The position numbers were made by a program, and so were the translations under genes. The notes beneath the pieces were generated by a model. It was not told where the DNA came from. It worked only from the letters and a program-made list of their open reading frames with translations, and did not search any database. 64,000 nucleotides of DNA from Aquimarina rhabdastrellae (lineage in GTDB: Bacteria > Bacteroidota > Bacteroidia > Flavobacteriales > Flavobacteriaceae), in contig CANDNT010000010.1 of assembly GCA_947387485.1 (NCBI GenBank), positions 91,351 through 155,350 on the forward strand, in the 5' to 3' direction. This document shows positions 48,253 through 56,221 of the stretch, one piece after another (position 1 is the first letter of the stretch; every line of letters starts with the position of its first letter).

Positions 48253-49216
48253 TTTTTAATATTTTCTCAGCTAATAAACGTTCTAAATAATAGTTACAAT
48301 TTCTACTTACCCATTGAAATTGCCCTATAGGATTTACTTCTAAAAAATAGTATTCGTTTTCTGGAGTGCATATAACATCGAATGATCCACAATTAATATC
48401 AAGTTTTAGCATTAATTGATGTAACTTATTTTCTAATTCTTTTGGTAACTGATAAGGGATACAGCGATTAGGTCTACGTCGATCATAATTTCTATAATCA
48501 ATTCTTGTTTTCTCATTTTGTTGGCTAAAAATAGCCATACTTTTAAAAACCCCATCAATATAAAAAGAACGTATTTCTACTTTCTTTTCTATATATTTTT
48601 GAAAAAAAGAAGGCATAAAACAGAATGATTCTTGAGGAATGTCATCCACAGTAATAAGCTTTGTATGAGTCAAAAAACGTATCTTATATTCTTTTGTATT
48701 ATAGTTTATAAAAGGGTTTTTTATTGGTTTTGTAATCACCTTTTCATACTTTGATACAAAACCCATGAGTTTCGTTGAATCTCCTGTAATCAAAACAGGA
48801 GGTATATTTATATCCAATGCAATAGCGTATTTGAGCATATCCAATTTACTAGCAAAATTGTCTTTAAACGTATTTACTCGACGATGATATATACCACTAT
48901 TAATAAATTCTTCTATTGGAAGAATGGTTTCATTATGCATTAGTTTTTGAAAATGAGTCCCTGATCTTATATTTTTGGGATAAGCTTTTAATTGCCCTCT
49001 GCGATACCAATAATTACTTTTCTTATTTATATTTATATCATTGATTACCCCTGATATTCCATTTTCATTAGACATTTCAAGAGAAACATCATCTATTTCA
49101 TAATCATCAAATATTGTATCAACTTTTATATGAGAGTTTTTGTGATAGATCCACGACATCACATCATCTGTACTCAAATCATTACTCTCTGACTGAATTA
49201 TAATTTGTTTATTCAT
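48233..49216 (-). CDS. gwsG: ATP-grasp peptide maturase (grasp-with-spasm type)
   Basis: 327 residues. ATP-grasp features: KVITKPIKNPFI near 155, FCFMPSFFQKYIEKKVEIRSFYIDG near 200, and DINCGSFDVICTPENEYYFLEVNPIGQFQWV near 275-305, with the metal-binding D and E-x-N. The N-terminal region has the SDDVMSWI start seen in graspetide ligases. Such enzymes form omega-ester or omega-amide links between Ser/Thr/Lys and Asp/Glu side chains of a precursor. Precursor candidate: 50320-50538. Confidence 0.82.
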   Translation of the reverse strand: MNKQIIIQSESNDLSTDDVMSWIYHKNSHIKVDTIFDDYEIDDVSLEMSNENGISGVINDININKKSNYWYRRGQLKAYPKNIRSGTHFQKLMHNETILPIEEFINSGIYHRRVNTFKDNFASKLDMLKYAIALDINIPPVLITGDSTKLMGFVSKYEKVITKPIKNPFINYNTKEYKIRFLTHTKLITVDDIPQESFCFMPSFFQKYIEKKVEIRSFYIDGVFKSMAIFSQQNEKTRIDYRNYDRRRPNRCIPYQLPKELENKLHQLMLKLDINCGSFDVICTPENEYYFLEVNPIGQFQWVSRNCNYYLERLLAEKILKNGERED

Positions 49217-49225
49217 AATCTATTA

Positions 49226-50248
49226 CTATCTACAACCCCAAAAGCCCGAAAACAATTTGAATCCATGTTCTTTTTCATACAATTTCTTTTTAGCATCTAC
49301 AATCATAGGTACGATAAAGAGCTCTTCTCTCATTTTTTCTGCAACAACTTTATCCATTTTCTTTGAGTAACTTATAAAAGGATGTACAAAATATGCAGCA
49401 TTTTTTTTCATCCCTTTACACGATGGGATATTGCCATAATATCCATAAATATTATCATGTAATATAGCAACTTCTCTAGGGTGCATATTTCCTTTCTTTA
49501 TTTCTTCTATAAACATATCTTTATACAGAAAATATGAGCAAGGATTATGAATAAATATAACTATCGGATGTTTAGCATTTAAATATTTTTCACCAGAAAC
49601 CATATACGATAGCTTCTTGTATTTTTTTCTCTGATCATATAGATCCAAATGAGGTTTTCCTATTTCTTTAAAAATAGTACTATCTGATATACCAATAACT
49701 CTATCTCCTGGAAACCCTCTCTTTATTACTGAGTCTTTTATTCTCTCTGTAATATTATAAACTTGATCTCTATATTTTGATTGGTTTTTTGACTTATGTT
49801 TATTTAATTGATCTTTTATAGCTAGTTTATAGATTAAATCTAGATACTCAAAATCAATTTTCTTTAGATAATTTTTTCTCGCTTCCTTATAAACCTTTTG
49901 AAGAGTTTTGCTATCCTTATTTTTTTTATAATAATCATTAAATAATGGGTAGTTTTGTAGATGGCTTATTTTTAATCCTTGTTCAAATCCTTTTTCTATA
50001 TATTTTTTATAAGGTTTCTTTGTATATACAGCTATTTGAGCCGCATTAATTAAATCTTTGAGAAAAATAAAGTCATATGTCTTAAATACCTTATCATAGT
50101 AATATAATGCACTATCTGTTTTTTGTTGAACAAAAAATAATTCTTCAGCTTTATTAATTTCTTTATGATAATGAGTGTAATTCTGTTCTTGCGCAAAAGA
50201 AAAAGTTATAAACAGATAAAAGAAAATTATTATACTATATACTTTCAT
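49226..50248 (-). CDS. Exported TPR-like protein of the RiPP locus
   Basis: 340 residues with signal peptide (VYSIIIFFYLFITFSFAQ). Residues 25-110 form TPR-like helices, and the C-terminal half has IVIFIHNPCSYFLYKDMFIEEI. No enzyme motif. It lies between precursor and ATP-grasp gene on the same strand, 9 nt before the latter, so it belongs to the operon. A role in export or self-protection is possible but not shown. Confidence 0.6.
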   Translation of the reverse strand: MKVYSIIIFFYLFITFSFAQEQNYTHYHKEINKAEELFFVQQKTDSALYYYDKVFKTYDFIFLKDLINAAQIAVYTKKPYKKYIEKGFEQGLKISHLQNYPLFNDYYKKNKDSKTLQKVYKEARKNYLKKIDFEYLDLIYKLAIKDQLNKHKSKNQSKYRDQVYNITERIKDSVIKRGFPGDRVIGISDSTIFKEIGKPHLDLYDQRKKYKKLSYMVSGEKYLNAKHPIVIFIHNPCSYFLYKDMFIEEIKKGNMHPREVAILHDNIYGYYGNIPSCKGMKKNAAYFVHPFISYSKKMDKVVAEKMREELFIVPMIVDAKKKLYEKEHGFKLFSGFWGCR

Positions 50249-50264
50249 TATTTTTTTTTAGAGA

Positions 50265-50293
50265 ATAAGAGTGGAAAAATTTTCCACTCTTAT
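50265..50293. promoter_or_regulatory. Perfect hairpin between precursor peptide gene and maturation genes
   Basis: ATAAGAGTGGAAAA (50265-50278) is the reverse complement of 50280-50293. On the minus strand it sits just after the precursor stop and before the next gene, without a T-tract after it. It is a likely attenuator or processing site that lets the short precursor be made in excess. Confidence 0.65.
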
Positions 50294-50319
50294 ATTTATA
50301 AAACACTATTATTTAGACT

Positions 50320-50538
50320 TTATTCTTCAGAATTAGTAATAGATTCCTTAGATCTCCAAAAATCCCATCGTGTTCCTGCTCCATCTTTATTACCATTATA
50401 AGTATCATAATCACGTACATCAGACCATCCTGCAATAGTTGTACCAACAGGATCTCCTCCGATAATATTCATAGCGTTAGTGATTTCATTCTTCTTGAAT
50501 TTTTCAAACTTGTCTTTTTTTAAACTTTCTAATTTCAT
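50320..50538 (-). CDS. gwsA: Graspetide-type precursor peptide
   Basis: 72 residues. A charged leader (MKLESLKKDKFEKFKKNEI) is followed by NAMNIIGGDPVGTTIAGWSD and a core-like tail rich in Thr, Asp and Trp (residues 30-72, including RDYDTYNG, TRWDFWRS, and an acidic end NSEE). The GG and the Thr/Asp-rich core fit a precursor for ATP-grasp macrocyclisation. It is the first gene of the locus. Only one copy is seen. Confidence 0.75.
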   Translation of the reverse strand: MKLESLKKDKFEKFKKNEITNAMNIIGGDPVGTTIAGWSDVRDYDTYNGNKDGAGTRWDFWRSKESITNSEE

Positions 50539-51190
50539 TATTTAAAATTTTAAAATAATGCCTACTCTTAAAGGTTTTCGGCTTTCCCTTTTCTAATTGC
50601 AATTAAACTTTTTATAGTTACTCTATATATTTTGTATACTGTTTAAATCAATACATCTTAGTTCAGTACCCCGATGTTTCTAAAAAGAAAAGAGATTAAA
50701 ATTCTTGGATAGTAGAATTAAATTAATAGATGATTGATGACTTGATACAAAACTAGAATATATCAATGGATATTTAAATACGGTAAAACCGTATATATCT
50801 CTATCAATATTTTATCGTATTGAATATCTAATACTTGTATTTTGTTTTTCTAAAACTTTAACATTTATAAGAATTTCAAATCTACAACTATAGCCCTCTT
50901 TTTACTAGTTATTTTTAGTTTACACCGTGTTTGAATGAGTAAAACTGCCTTTTGATTGAGGGGTCATTTTTAAAAGCAGCTCTTTTCAGAACCGCTTTTC
51001 ACTAAAAACTCAATTACCAATCATAAAAAAACTGAACTAGATTTCCGCTTACTTCTCTGTTGAGTCTTTTATAAGAAGAAATACTCCTAGAGTATGGGGG
51101 AAACTTCTAGGAGCTTCTTCACAATCAAATAAGTTGCGTTTACGCATACTTAAAAAGGGGCAATCATTATTACTAATCACACAAAACAAC
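50539..51190. other. Intergenic region upstream of the RiPP precursor
   Basis: 652 bp without a credible gene. The left part should hold the precursor promoter (minus strand). The hairpin at 51075-51120 is described separately. No recognised riboswitch or additional precursor was seen. Confidence 0.5.
51075..51120. promoter_or_regulatory. Two-stem hairpin in the intergenic region
   Basis: GAAGAA (51075-51080) pairs with TTCTTC (51115-51120), and CTCCTAGA (51084-51091) pairs with TCTAGGAG (51106-51113), around a GTATGGGGGAAACT loop. It lies downstream of the 51191 gene on its strand but lacks a T-tract. Confidence 0.5.
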
Positions 51191-51433
51191 TTAATTGGTA
51201 TTCTTTTCTATTTTTTTAGCCAAAAGGTGTATCAGTATACTATTCGTCTTTTCTAATACGATCAAAATCGCTTCCTCAATAGGAATGTTATCATTATACA
51301 GACACTCTATTGTTGTATTCAACTCTATCGTATATTGATCTGCTTGCTTTAGGTCTATCAAAAACTCTTTTACATCTGTATTGAGATAGGCTAATAGCTT
51401 CTCTTTATATGCATCTAAGGACATAATCATCAT
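51191..51433 (-). CDS. Small hypothetical protein downstream of a DNA-binding gene
   Basis: 80 residues, mostly helical; no motif. It is 6 nt downstream of 51440-51664, so the two form an operon. Probably a small regulatory or structural protein of the island. Confidence 0.45.
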   Translation of the reverse strand: MMIMSLDAYKEKLLAYLNTDVKEFLIDLKQADQYTIELNTTIECLYNDNIPIEEAILIVLEKTNSILIHLLAKKIEKNTN

Positions 51434-51439
51434 GATATT

Positions 51440-51664
51440 TCATTCTTTTTTCATTTCTACTACATCACACATATTTTTTGTAATAAATTCATACAGAGTA
51501 TTTATGCGATCATCTGATATAGTTCTTTGTTCTCCTAAAAACTTTTGGATTACTCCCACATGAAACCCTAACTTGCGTTCTAAAGGTTTTACCTTGATAA
51601 CATCTTTATTCTTTATAAGCCATTCTTCTACAAAGCTTCTTTTTGCTTTTTTTCTCATAGCCAT
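51440..51664 (-). CDS. Small helix-turn-helix-like protein (Cro-like)
   Basis: 74 residues, basic N-terminus (MRKKAKRSFVEEW), then LERKLGFHVGVIQKFLGEQRTISDDRINTLYEFI, the layout of an HTH-plus-recognition-helix domain. It is divergent from a repressor-like gene across 150 bp with an inverted repeat. Confidence 0.55.
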   Translation of the reverse strand: MAMRKKAKRSFVEEWLIKNKDVIKVKPLERKLGFHVGVIQKFLGEQRTISDDRINTLYEFITKNMCDVVEMKKE

Positions 51665-51698
51665 TCGTCTTTATCTTATAGCACTTTTGTTTTCCCTC

Positions 51699-51734
51699 TA
51701 TATATCCGTATATTGATTTTTTTATGGATATATA
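51699..51734. promoter_or_regulatory. Candidate operator between divergent regulators
   Basis: TATATATCC (51699-51707) is the reverse complement of GGATATATA (51726-51734), spaced by 18 nt, between the divergent starts at 51664 and 51815. Confidence 0.55.
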
Positions 51735-51814
51735 TCTATTGAAAACGAAAAAAGTTGTTTATTTAAACACAAAACTAACGAAATAAATTGCATAAACAAA
51801 TTAATAAGCAAAAA

Positions 51815-52264
51815 ATGTCGTCTATAAAAGAAAGAATTCTGTACTTTATTGAAGAAAAAGGGATCAGTAAGTACAGGTTTTACGAAAATACAGGCATTAC
51901 AAGAGGCGTATTAGACAAGAAAAGTGGTATAACTGAAGACAATATTCTAAAATTCATTGAATATTATAACGAGGTAAGTTTGGAATGGCTGATTCTTGGT
52001 AAAGGAGAAATGTATAAAAGTTCAATCTTAAAGGAGGATAAGGCAACACAGAATACTGAGGTTCAACCGAAAGATACTGAGCTTAAAAATACTATTATCG
52101 ATCTCTTAACGCATGATGAGGATATACGTACAGCGTTTAGTCTTTTTGTAGGGAAAGAAATGAATACGTTTCTCTCTCAAAAATTATTGGAACTTATACA
52201 GGATGAAACATTTTTCGAAATGTTTCGAACGTATTTAAAACAGCGAAAAAAAGGAGATCATTAA
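51815..52264 (+). CDS. Repressor-like helix-turn-helix protein
   Basis: 149 residues from the ATG at 51815 (a TTG at 51788 would add nine residues). The N-terminus SSIKERILYFIEEKGISKYRFYENTGITRGVLDKKSGITEDNILKFI is a CI/Xre-like HTH with the recognition helix after GITRG. The family signature SLEWLILGKGEMY ends the domain. The C-terminus is a helical region of unknown role. It likely controls the divergent small genes. Confidence 0.78.
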   Translation: MSSIKERILYFIEEKGISKYRFYENTGITRGVLDKKSGITEDNILKFIEYYNEVSLEWLILGKGEMYKSSILKEDKATQNTEVQPKDTELKNTIIDLLTHDEDIRTAFSLFVGKEMNTFLSQKLLELIQDETFFEMFRTYLKQRKKGDH

Positions 52265-52281
52265 TTGATCTCCCTGAATGT

Positions 52282-52479
52282 TTATAATTTATCGTTAAAT
52301 CCTTTTTTAGAAATTTGAGCTAGTTTCTTGATATCCTCGTAATCCGATGATTCCATTAAAATCCTCTTTAATTCTATTTCTATAAACCATTGTAGTGTTT
52401 CAGATTCTCTATATTCTTTTTCTAGTTTAGCAAGAAGTTTTTCTCTCTGATTTTGTATCATTTCTTTCTTCTTACTCAT
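52282..52479 (-). CDS. Small hypothetical protein
   Basis: 65 residues, charged coiled-coil type (MSKKKEMIQNQREKLLAKLE). It overlaps the membrane protein gene by 8 nt and is probably co-translated. Function unknown. Confidence 0.45.
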   Translation of the reverse strand: MSKKKEMIQNQREKLLAKLEKEYRESETLQWFIEIELKRILMESSDYEDIKKLAQISKKGFNDKL

Positions 52480-53146
52480 TCCCCAACTCTTTTTTAATAT
52501 TCGATAAAGAGCCGTTTAATTGATCTCCAGTAACGTCAATCATAGCCTTGTAAGTAATAATATCTACATTATCAGACGGCATGATTTTGGCAATTTCGTT
52601 TACCTGTTTAATGTTATTGTCTAATTCTGGTATCTGCTTTTCTATTCTGTTAATACGCAAAAGATGATCGCTTATTTTTTTGAGTCCTTTAGAAACAATA
52701 TAACTTCCAATAATAGAAAGAATAATAACTGCTGTATAATATATATAAGCGTGTAAATCTTGTTTATTCCAAAAAATCCAAATTAAAAAATAAAAAGCTA
52801 CAGCTGTAAACATATACGAGCTAAATCGTATAATCTTTTTTAAATCTTTATTTTCTATAAAGTTAGATATAAATGATAAAAATAATGAGAGTACAAAAAT
52901 AACAATAGGTTGACCGATAATATATAAAAAGACTCTGATATTCCTAAAACCAAAGAATTTATCTATTGAATCCTTGACGAAAAAAATATGCAAAAAAGGT
53001 GCTGTAATAGCTATTACAGCACCTACAATTAATATGATAGATGTAACTTTATTAATCCCTTTCGTCTGGTAATTGTACTTCGTCTTTATCAATGGCTTTG
53101 ATTGATCCGCCATTTGGATCTTTTGCGTTTGATTCTGTGAGTTCAT
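52472..53146 (-). CDS. Four-span membrane protein, function unknown
   Basis: 224 residues with membrane segments near 33-52, 72-93, 104-122 and 132-152, and a helical C-terminal cytoplasmic tail (KKISDHLLRINRIEKQIPELDNN). The start overlaps the lipoprotein gene by about 95 nt; an internal ATG at 53113 would cut the overlap to 62 nt. Function unknown. Confidence 0.55.
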   Translation of the reverse strand: MNSQNQTQKIQMADQSKPLIKTKYNYQTKGINKVTSIILIVGAVIAITAPFLHIFFVKDSIDKFFGFRNIRVFLYIIGQPIVIFVLSLFLSFISNFIENKDLKKIIRFSSYMFTAVAFYFLIWIFWNKQDLHAYIYYTAVIILSIIGSYIVSKGLKKISDHLLRINRIEKQIPELDNNIKQVNEIAKIMPSDNVDIITYKAMIDVTGDQLNGSLSNIKKELGNE

Positions 53147-53249
53147 GTAAGCTTGATTCTTGTTCTAATGATTCTTTTTCACAACTTGTAAAAAGTGTAG
53201 CGCTTAAAAATAAGAAAAGAATCGAGACAAAAAACGTAGTGTATTTCAT
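53052..53249 (-). CDS. Small lipoprotein overlapping the membrane protein gene
   Basis: 65 residues with a signal peptide and lipobox (LFLSATLFTSC, Cys near 23), then an acidic tail ending in DEVQLPDERD. The 3' end overlaps the next gene in another frame. It is likely an anchored partner of the membrane protein. Confidence 0.55.
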   Translation of the reverse strand: MKYTTFFVSILFLFLSATLFTSCEKESLEQESSLHELTESNAKDPNGGSIKAIDKDEVQLPDERD

Positions 53250-53626
53250 AGGGTGAATTTTATAGTTTTGTTTTCATTATGATGTTAAATAAGGGCTTTA
53301 TTTAACCTATTGATTTATAAGTCAAAACTAACCTGATAATCGTAAAAAAACTATAGTGTATACCAATTATTTTCGCGGTACTTTTGTGCCATTTTTCTCA
53401 AAAAACACAGTGTTTTTCGGGTGCGATCGCACCCAATTTTTCTCTCAAAACGTCAGGTTTTGATGCATCACCCAAATAAAAATTTCATGTCGCGTATTGC
53501 TCACAAAAACATGATTATTTTTCAACCATAATAATACAATGGTTTAACCATAATTTACTCATACGAAAAATAAAAAAAAATCCCTTACGGTTTCCCATAA
53601 AGGATTCATTTTTGAGTTAAATTGGT
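53250..53626. other. Gene-free region between lipoprotein and the 53627 gene
   Basis: 377 bp. Besides the palindrome cluster it has two AACCATAA direct copies at about 53524-53552. No credible ORF. Confidence 0.5.
53284..53478. promoter_or_regulatory. Cluster of palindromes in a gene-free stretch
   Basis: GTTAAATAA/TTATTTAAC (53284-53306); AAAAACAC/GTGTTTTT (around 53410); the perfect 16-bp GGGTGCGATCGCACCC (53420-53435); TCAAAAC/GTTTTGA (around 53448-53466). Within 200 bp these suggest an origin, oriT or multi-site operator. Confidence 0.5.
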
Positions 53627-54025
53627 TTAGAACTCAAATTCTAAAATCTGCTTTTCTAACTCATTTTTGCGTTGCTCTAATGTTGTCTGTAAGCCATTCG
53701 CCACAAGTTGTATCAGATTCGAATTGTTGGTCTTAAACTCTAATCCCGCAGAATCTCTCAACAAAAATGTAGATGAAAAGTCTTGGTTGAGATTAAAATT
53801 CGCAAGGCTCTCTAAGGTACTCACCAAGCGGTCTCTTTGGTTGTTTAGCCCTTGTAGTTTCTTAAACTTTGTGATTCTTTCATCTAGCGTTATTACTACT
53901 TCTTTTGACAGTTGTGGAGTTGCTTTTGGAGTTGTTCCTGCGGCTTCTTTCGCTAATTTTTCTTTCAATTGAGCGTTTGCCGTTGTTGCTTTTTTTGTAC
54001 TTCCGTTTTTTACTACTGTTGCCAT
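53627..54025 (-). CDS. Hypothetical coiled-coil protein of the island
   Basis: 132 residues from the ATG at 54025; the longer TTG frame to 54124 has no family-like start. The N-terminus is Lys/Thr/Ala-rich (MATVVKNGSTKKATTANAQL), followed by a coiled coil. No motif. Nearby palindromes hint at a plasmid-derived origin. Confidence 0.5.
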   Translation of the reverse strand: MATVVKNGSTKKATTANAQLKEKLAKEAAGTTPKATPQLSKEVVITLDERITKFKKLQGLNNQRDRLVSTLESLANFNLNQDFSSTFLLRDSAGLEFKTNNSNLIQLVANGLQTTLEQRKNELEKQILEFEF

Positions 54026-54132
54026 AATGGTCTTTTTAAAATGAAACTTAATTTTTATAAAATGGAGCGAGATTGATGTTGCTCCTATAACGGGCTTTTT
54101 GTAGCCGTAGAAAGGAAAAAGCAAGACAGACG

Positions 54133-54167
54133 CAATATTTTTTGCGGATGAAATCCAAAAAATATTG
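54133..54167. promoter_or_regulatory. 35-nt near-perfect hairpin
   Basis: CAATATTTTTT (54133-54143) pairs with AAAAAATATTG (54157-54167), and inner GGAT (54146-54149) with ATCC (54153-54156) across a GAA loop; only two bases (GC) are unpaired. It lies upstream of the 53627 gene on its strand. The remaining 54168-54440 is without a supported gene. Confidence 0.55.
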
Positions 54168-54440
54168 TGGCTCTCGCTTGGTCATGCTCGTGTAGAGGGG
54201 TATGGCTATCTTTGCCTGTGTATAGGAGGTGTCATATCTCGTTTTTTTTTTAGATCATTCTGTCTTGAAAAAGATCATGAAAACAGCATCTTTTGGAGAA
54301 CAAAAAAGAGCTATAAATACCACAATTGAATGAAACTTTCTGTTTAACGTAGGAACAGTCCTTTCTTAAAATAGTACTCCACAAACTTCAAAAGTGTAAT
54401 TCACTTAGATCACAAAATCTTCATGTAAAAAACTGGGGCA

Positions 54441-54809
54441 TTACCATACTCCAAGCTTTTGTGCAATTTGGTAGGCCACATATTCGTATGCAAACCAAGC
54501 CATGTGATTTTTGTAGTCGTTCTCGGTATGTATCGGCGTACCTGTTTCGTGTTCGTAGGCTCGGCGAATTTCTTCTATCTGGGCATAATGAGCATCGTAA
54601 AATGCATGGGTATCGCAGTAGTAAACCAGTTCTGAGATCATTCCAGAAATGCATCCGTATTGGAGTAGGTCTTGAAAAAAGTTGCAAATATCGTCATCAT
54701 CCAGATACGATAAAGCTGTTTGAGCAACGGCAGATTCGATACTGTTTGGGTTGTCGCTGATGATAGTTTCTAATTGATTTTGATACGAAGTGTCTTGTGA
54801 ATTTTTCAT
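54441..54809 (-). CDS. Hypothetical island protein (acidic, small)
   Basis: 122 residues from the ATG at 54809 (an upstream frame to 54884 adds 25 residues). Acidic and aromatic with blocks SYLDDDDICNFFQDLLQYGCISGMISELVYYC and MAWFAYEYVAYQIAQKLGVW. It resembles small acidic proteins common in Bacteroidetes plasmids and islands; an anti-restriction role is only a guess. Confidence 0.55.
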   Translation of the reverse strand: MKNSQDTSYQNQLETIISDNPNSIESAVAQTALSYLDDDDICNFFQDLLQYGCISGMISELVYYCDTHAFYDAHYAQIEEIRRAYEHETGTPIHTENDYKNHMAWFAYEYVAYQIAQKLGVW

Positions 54810-55009
54810 CCGAAAAGTGTTATTAAATACACTCTGCGACACTTCCAGGAATCCAGAAAAAACAACGGAGGAACTCATAGGCAAATCCTTGTTTTTCTCT
54901 TGATGATGGAATAGCTTGGAGGGGATTTAAGAGCTTTGGATGAAAGGCACATGAAGTATCTTTTCTATAAAAACTTTACCCGAAGCGTAAACCTTTCTAT
55001 AATAGAAGT

Positions 55010-55141
55010 ATGGTACATATTGTTGTAGATTCTGATTTAAAACTTTCTAAAACACATTTCAAGAATTTTGATGAATTAAGACTTGAAATCTCTTTAGCAG
55101 AACAAAAGAATTATGTGATGCCCAAAGAACATAAAAGTTGA
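55010..55141 (+). CDS. Short ORF of 43 residues
   Basis: ATG at 55010 to TGA at 55141, with a plausible product MVHIVVDSDLKLSKTHFKNF and further. It has a clean start and coding-like composition, but no relative is recognised. It could be a fragment of an antitoxin-like protein. Confidence 0.3.
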   Translation: MVHIVVDSDLKLSKTHFKNFDELRLEISLAEQKNYVMPKEHKS

Positions 55142-55254
55142 ACTTAATATGAAACATGTTCAGAAATTGAATACATTTTGACTTTTACTGTTTCAATATA
55201 TTAACTTTGTTATAGTTTCAAAGAACGCCCAAAACAATCAATCATAATAAACAC

Positions 55255-56145
55255 ATGAAAAAAATGACTTTAGAAAGTTTGTCACATTATTTACAGGTTT
55301 CTATAATTATTCTAACAGTTTTAGTAGCTTTACTTGGAGTTGCAAGCTATCTTGTTAATCTTGAAATTTCTAAAAAGAAAGATTTAGAAATACAGAACAT
55401 GCAAGACGATTTAAAAGAAAAAGTTACTTATGAAGATAATTCCATACATAAAATACAAGCTTCTTTAGAATCTATAAAAAACCCTGAAACTAATAAATCT
55501 GGTTTTTCTGCATTAGAGCAAATTTTTGCTACATATGATAAAGAGAAATTTTTAAATCTATTAATTGAATTTTTAGAAACTGAATTAGTAAACATTCCTT
55601 ATGAAGAGCTAAATCAATATATTGGCGATATGCATCAAACAAGTGTATTTGATATGGCTGTAAAGCGTCTAAGTAAATTTTTTAATAAAACTGGTAGAAA
55701 TGAGAAGCTAGAAATCTTTATTCATAACGTTATCGACGACAAATATGGTTTTACAGAAAATCAAACTAGCTCTATTTTATCAAATTTTATCGGTATTTAT
55801 TATGCTAAATACTATGAAGTAAAAGATAAAGAGATTATTCTGAAAATAATAAAGAAAGGTCACACTTTATATTTAAAAAATAACAAATTTCCTGAGTCAG
55901 TATCTTATACTGTAACTTTTATTGGTCAGTATTCAAACTATAATTATGTAAATTCTAACAAGTCTGCATTAGATTTTACGAATGATAAACTTTTTGTAGA
56001 TGAGTTAATAAAAATAGACTTTCCTTCTAATTATTTAATATACTTACCCAAAAGGACGGGACATCCATTCATTGAAAGTAAATCTTTATTAGGAGACTTA
56101 ATTTTAAAACAAAAAAGTAAATTGAAATTTACTCATAATCAATGA
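55255..56145 (+). CDS. Membrane-anchored protein of unknown function
   Basis: 296 residues. An N-terminal membrane helix (about 14-35, VSIIILTVLVALLGVASYLV) is followed by a short coiled coil and a long helical cytoplasmic domain. Possibly a conflict or sensor protein of the island. No motif recognised. Confidence 0.55.
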   Translation: MKKMTLESLSHYLQVSIIILTVLVALLGVASYLVNLEISKKKDLEIQNMQDDLKEKVTYEDNSIHKIQASLESIKNPETNKSGFSALEQIFATYDKEKFLNLLIEFLETELVNIPYEELNQYIGDMHQTSVFDMAVKRLSKFFNKTGRNEKLEIFIHNVIDDKYGFTENQTSSILSNFIGIYYAKYYEVKDKEIILKIIKKGHTLYLKNNKFPESVSYTVTFIGQYSNYNYVNSNKSALDFTNDKLFVDELIKIDFPSNYLIYLPKRTGHPFIESKSLLGDLILKQKSKLKFTHNQ

Positions 56146-56172
56146 AGATCCTTATTTTTAATTTTTGTTGAT

Positions 56173-56210
56173 CTACCAAATTGGATTATAACTGCGATCT
56201 AATTTGGTAG
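56173..56210. repeat. Inverted repeat before the plus-strand recombinase
   Basis: CTACCAAATT (56173-56182) and its reverse complement AATTTGGTAG (56201-56210), spaced by 18 nt, just ahead of the start at 56222. Confidence 0.55.
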
Positions 56211-56221
56211 TAAGATTCTAT

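Noticed and set aside
54421..54687. Minus-strand frame with basic, Arg/Cys-rich product
   Set aside because: It overlaps the better-supported 54441-54809 gene in another frame; composition is typical of a shadow.
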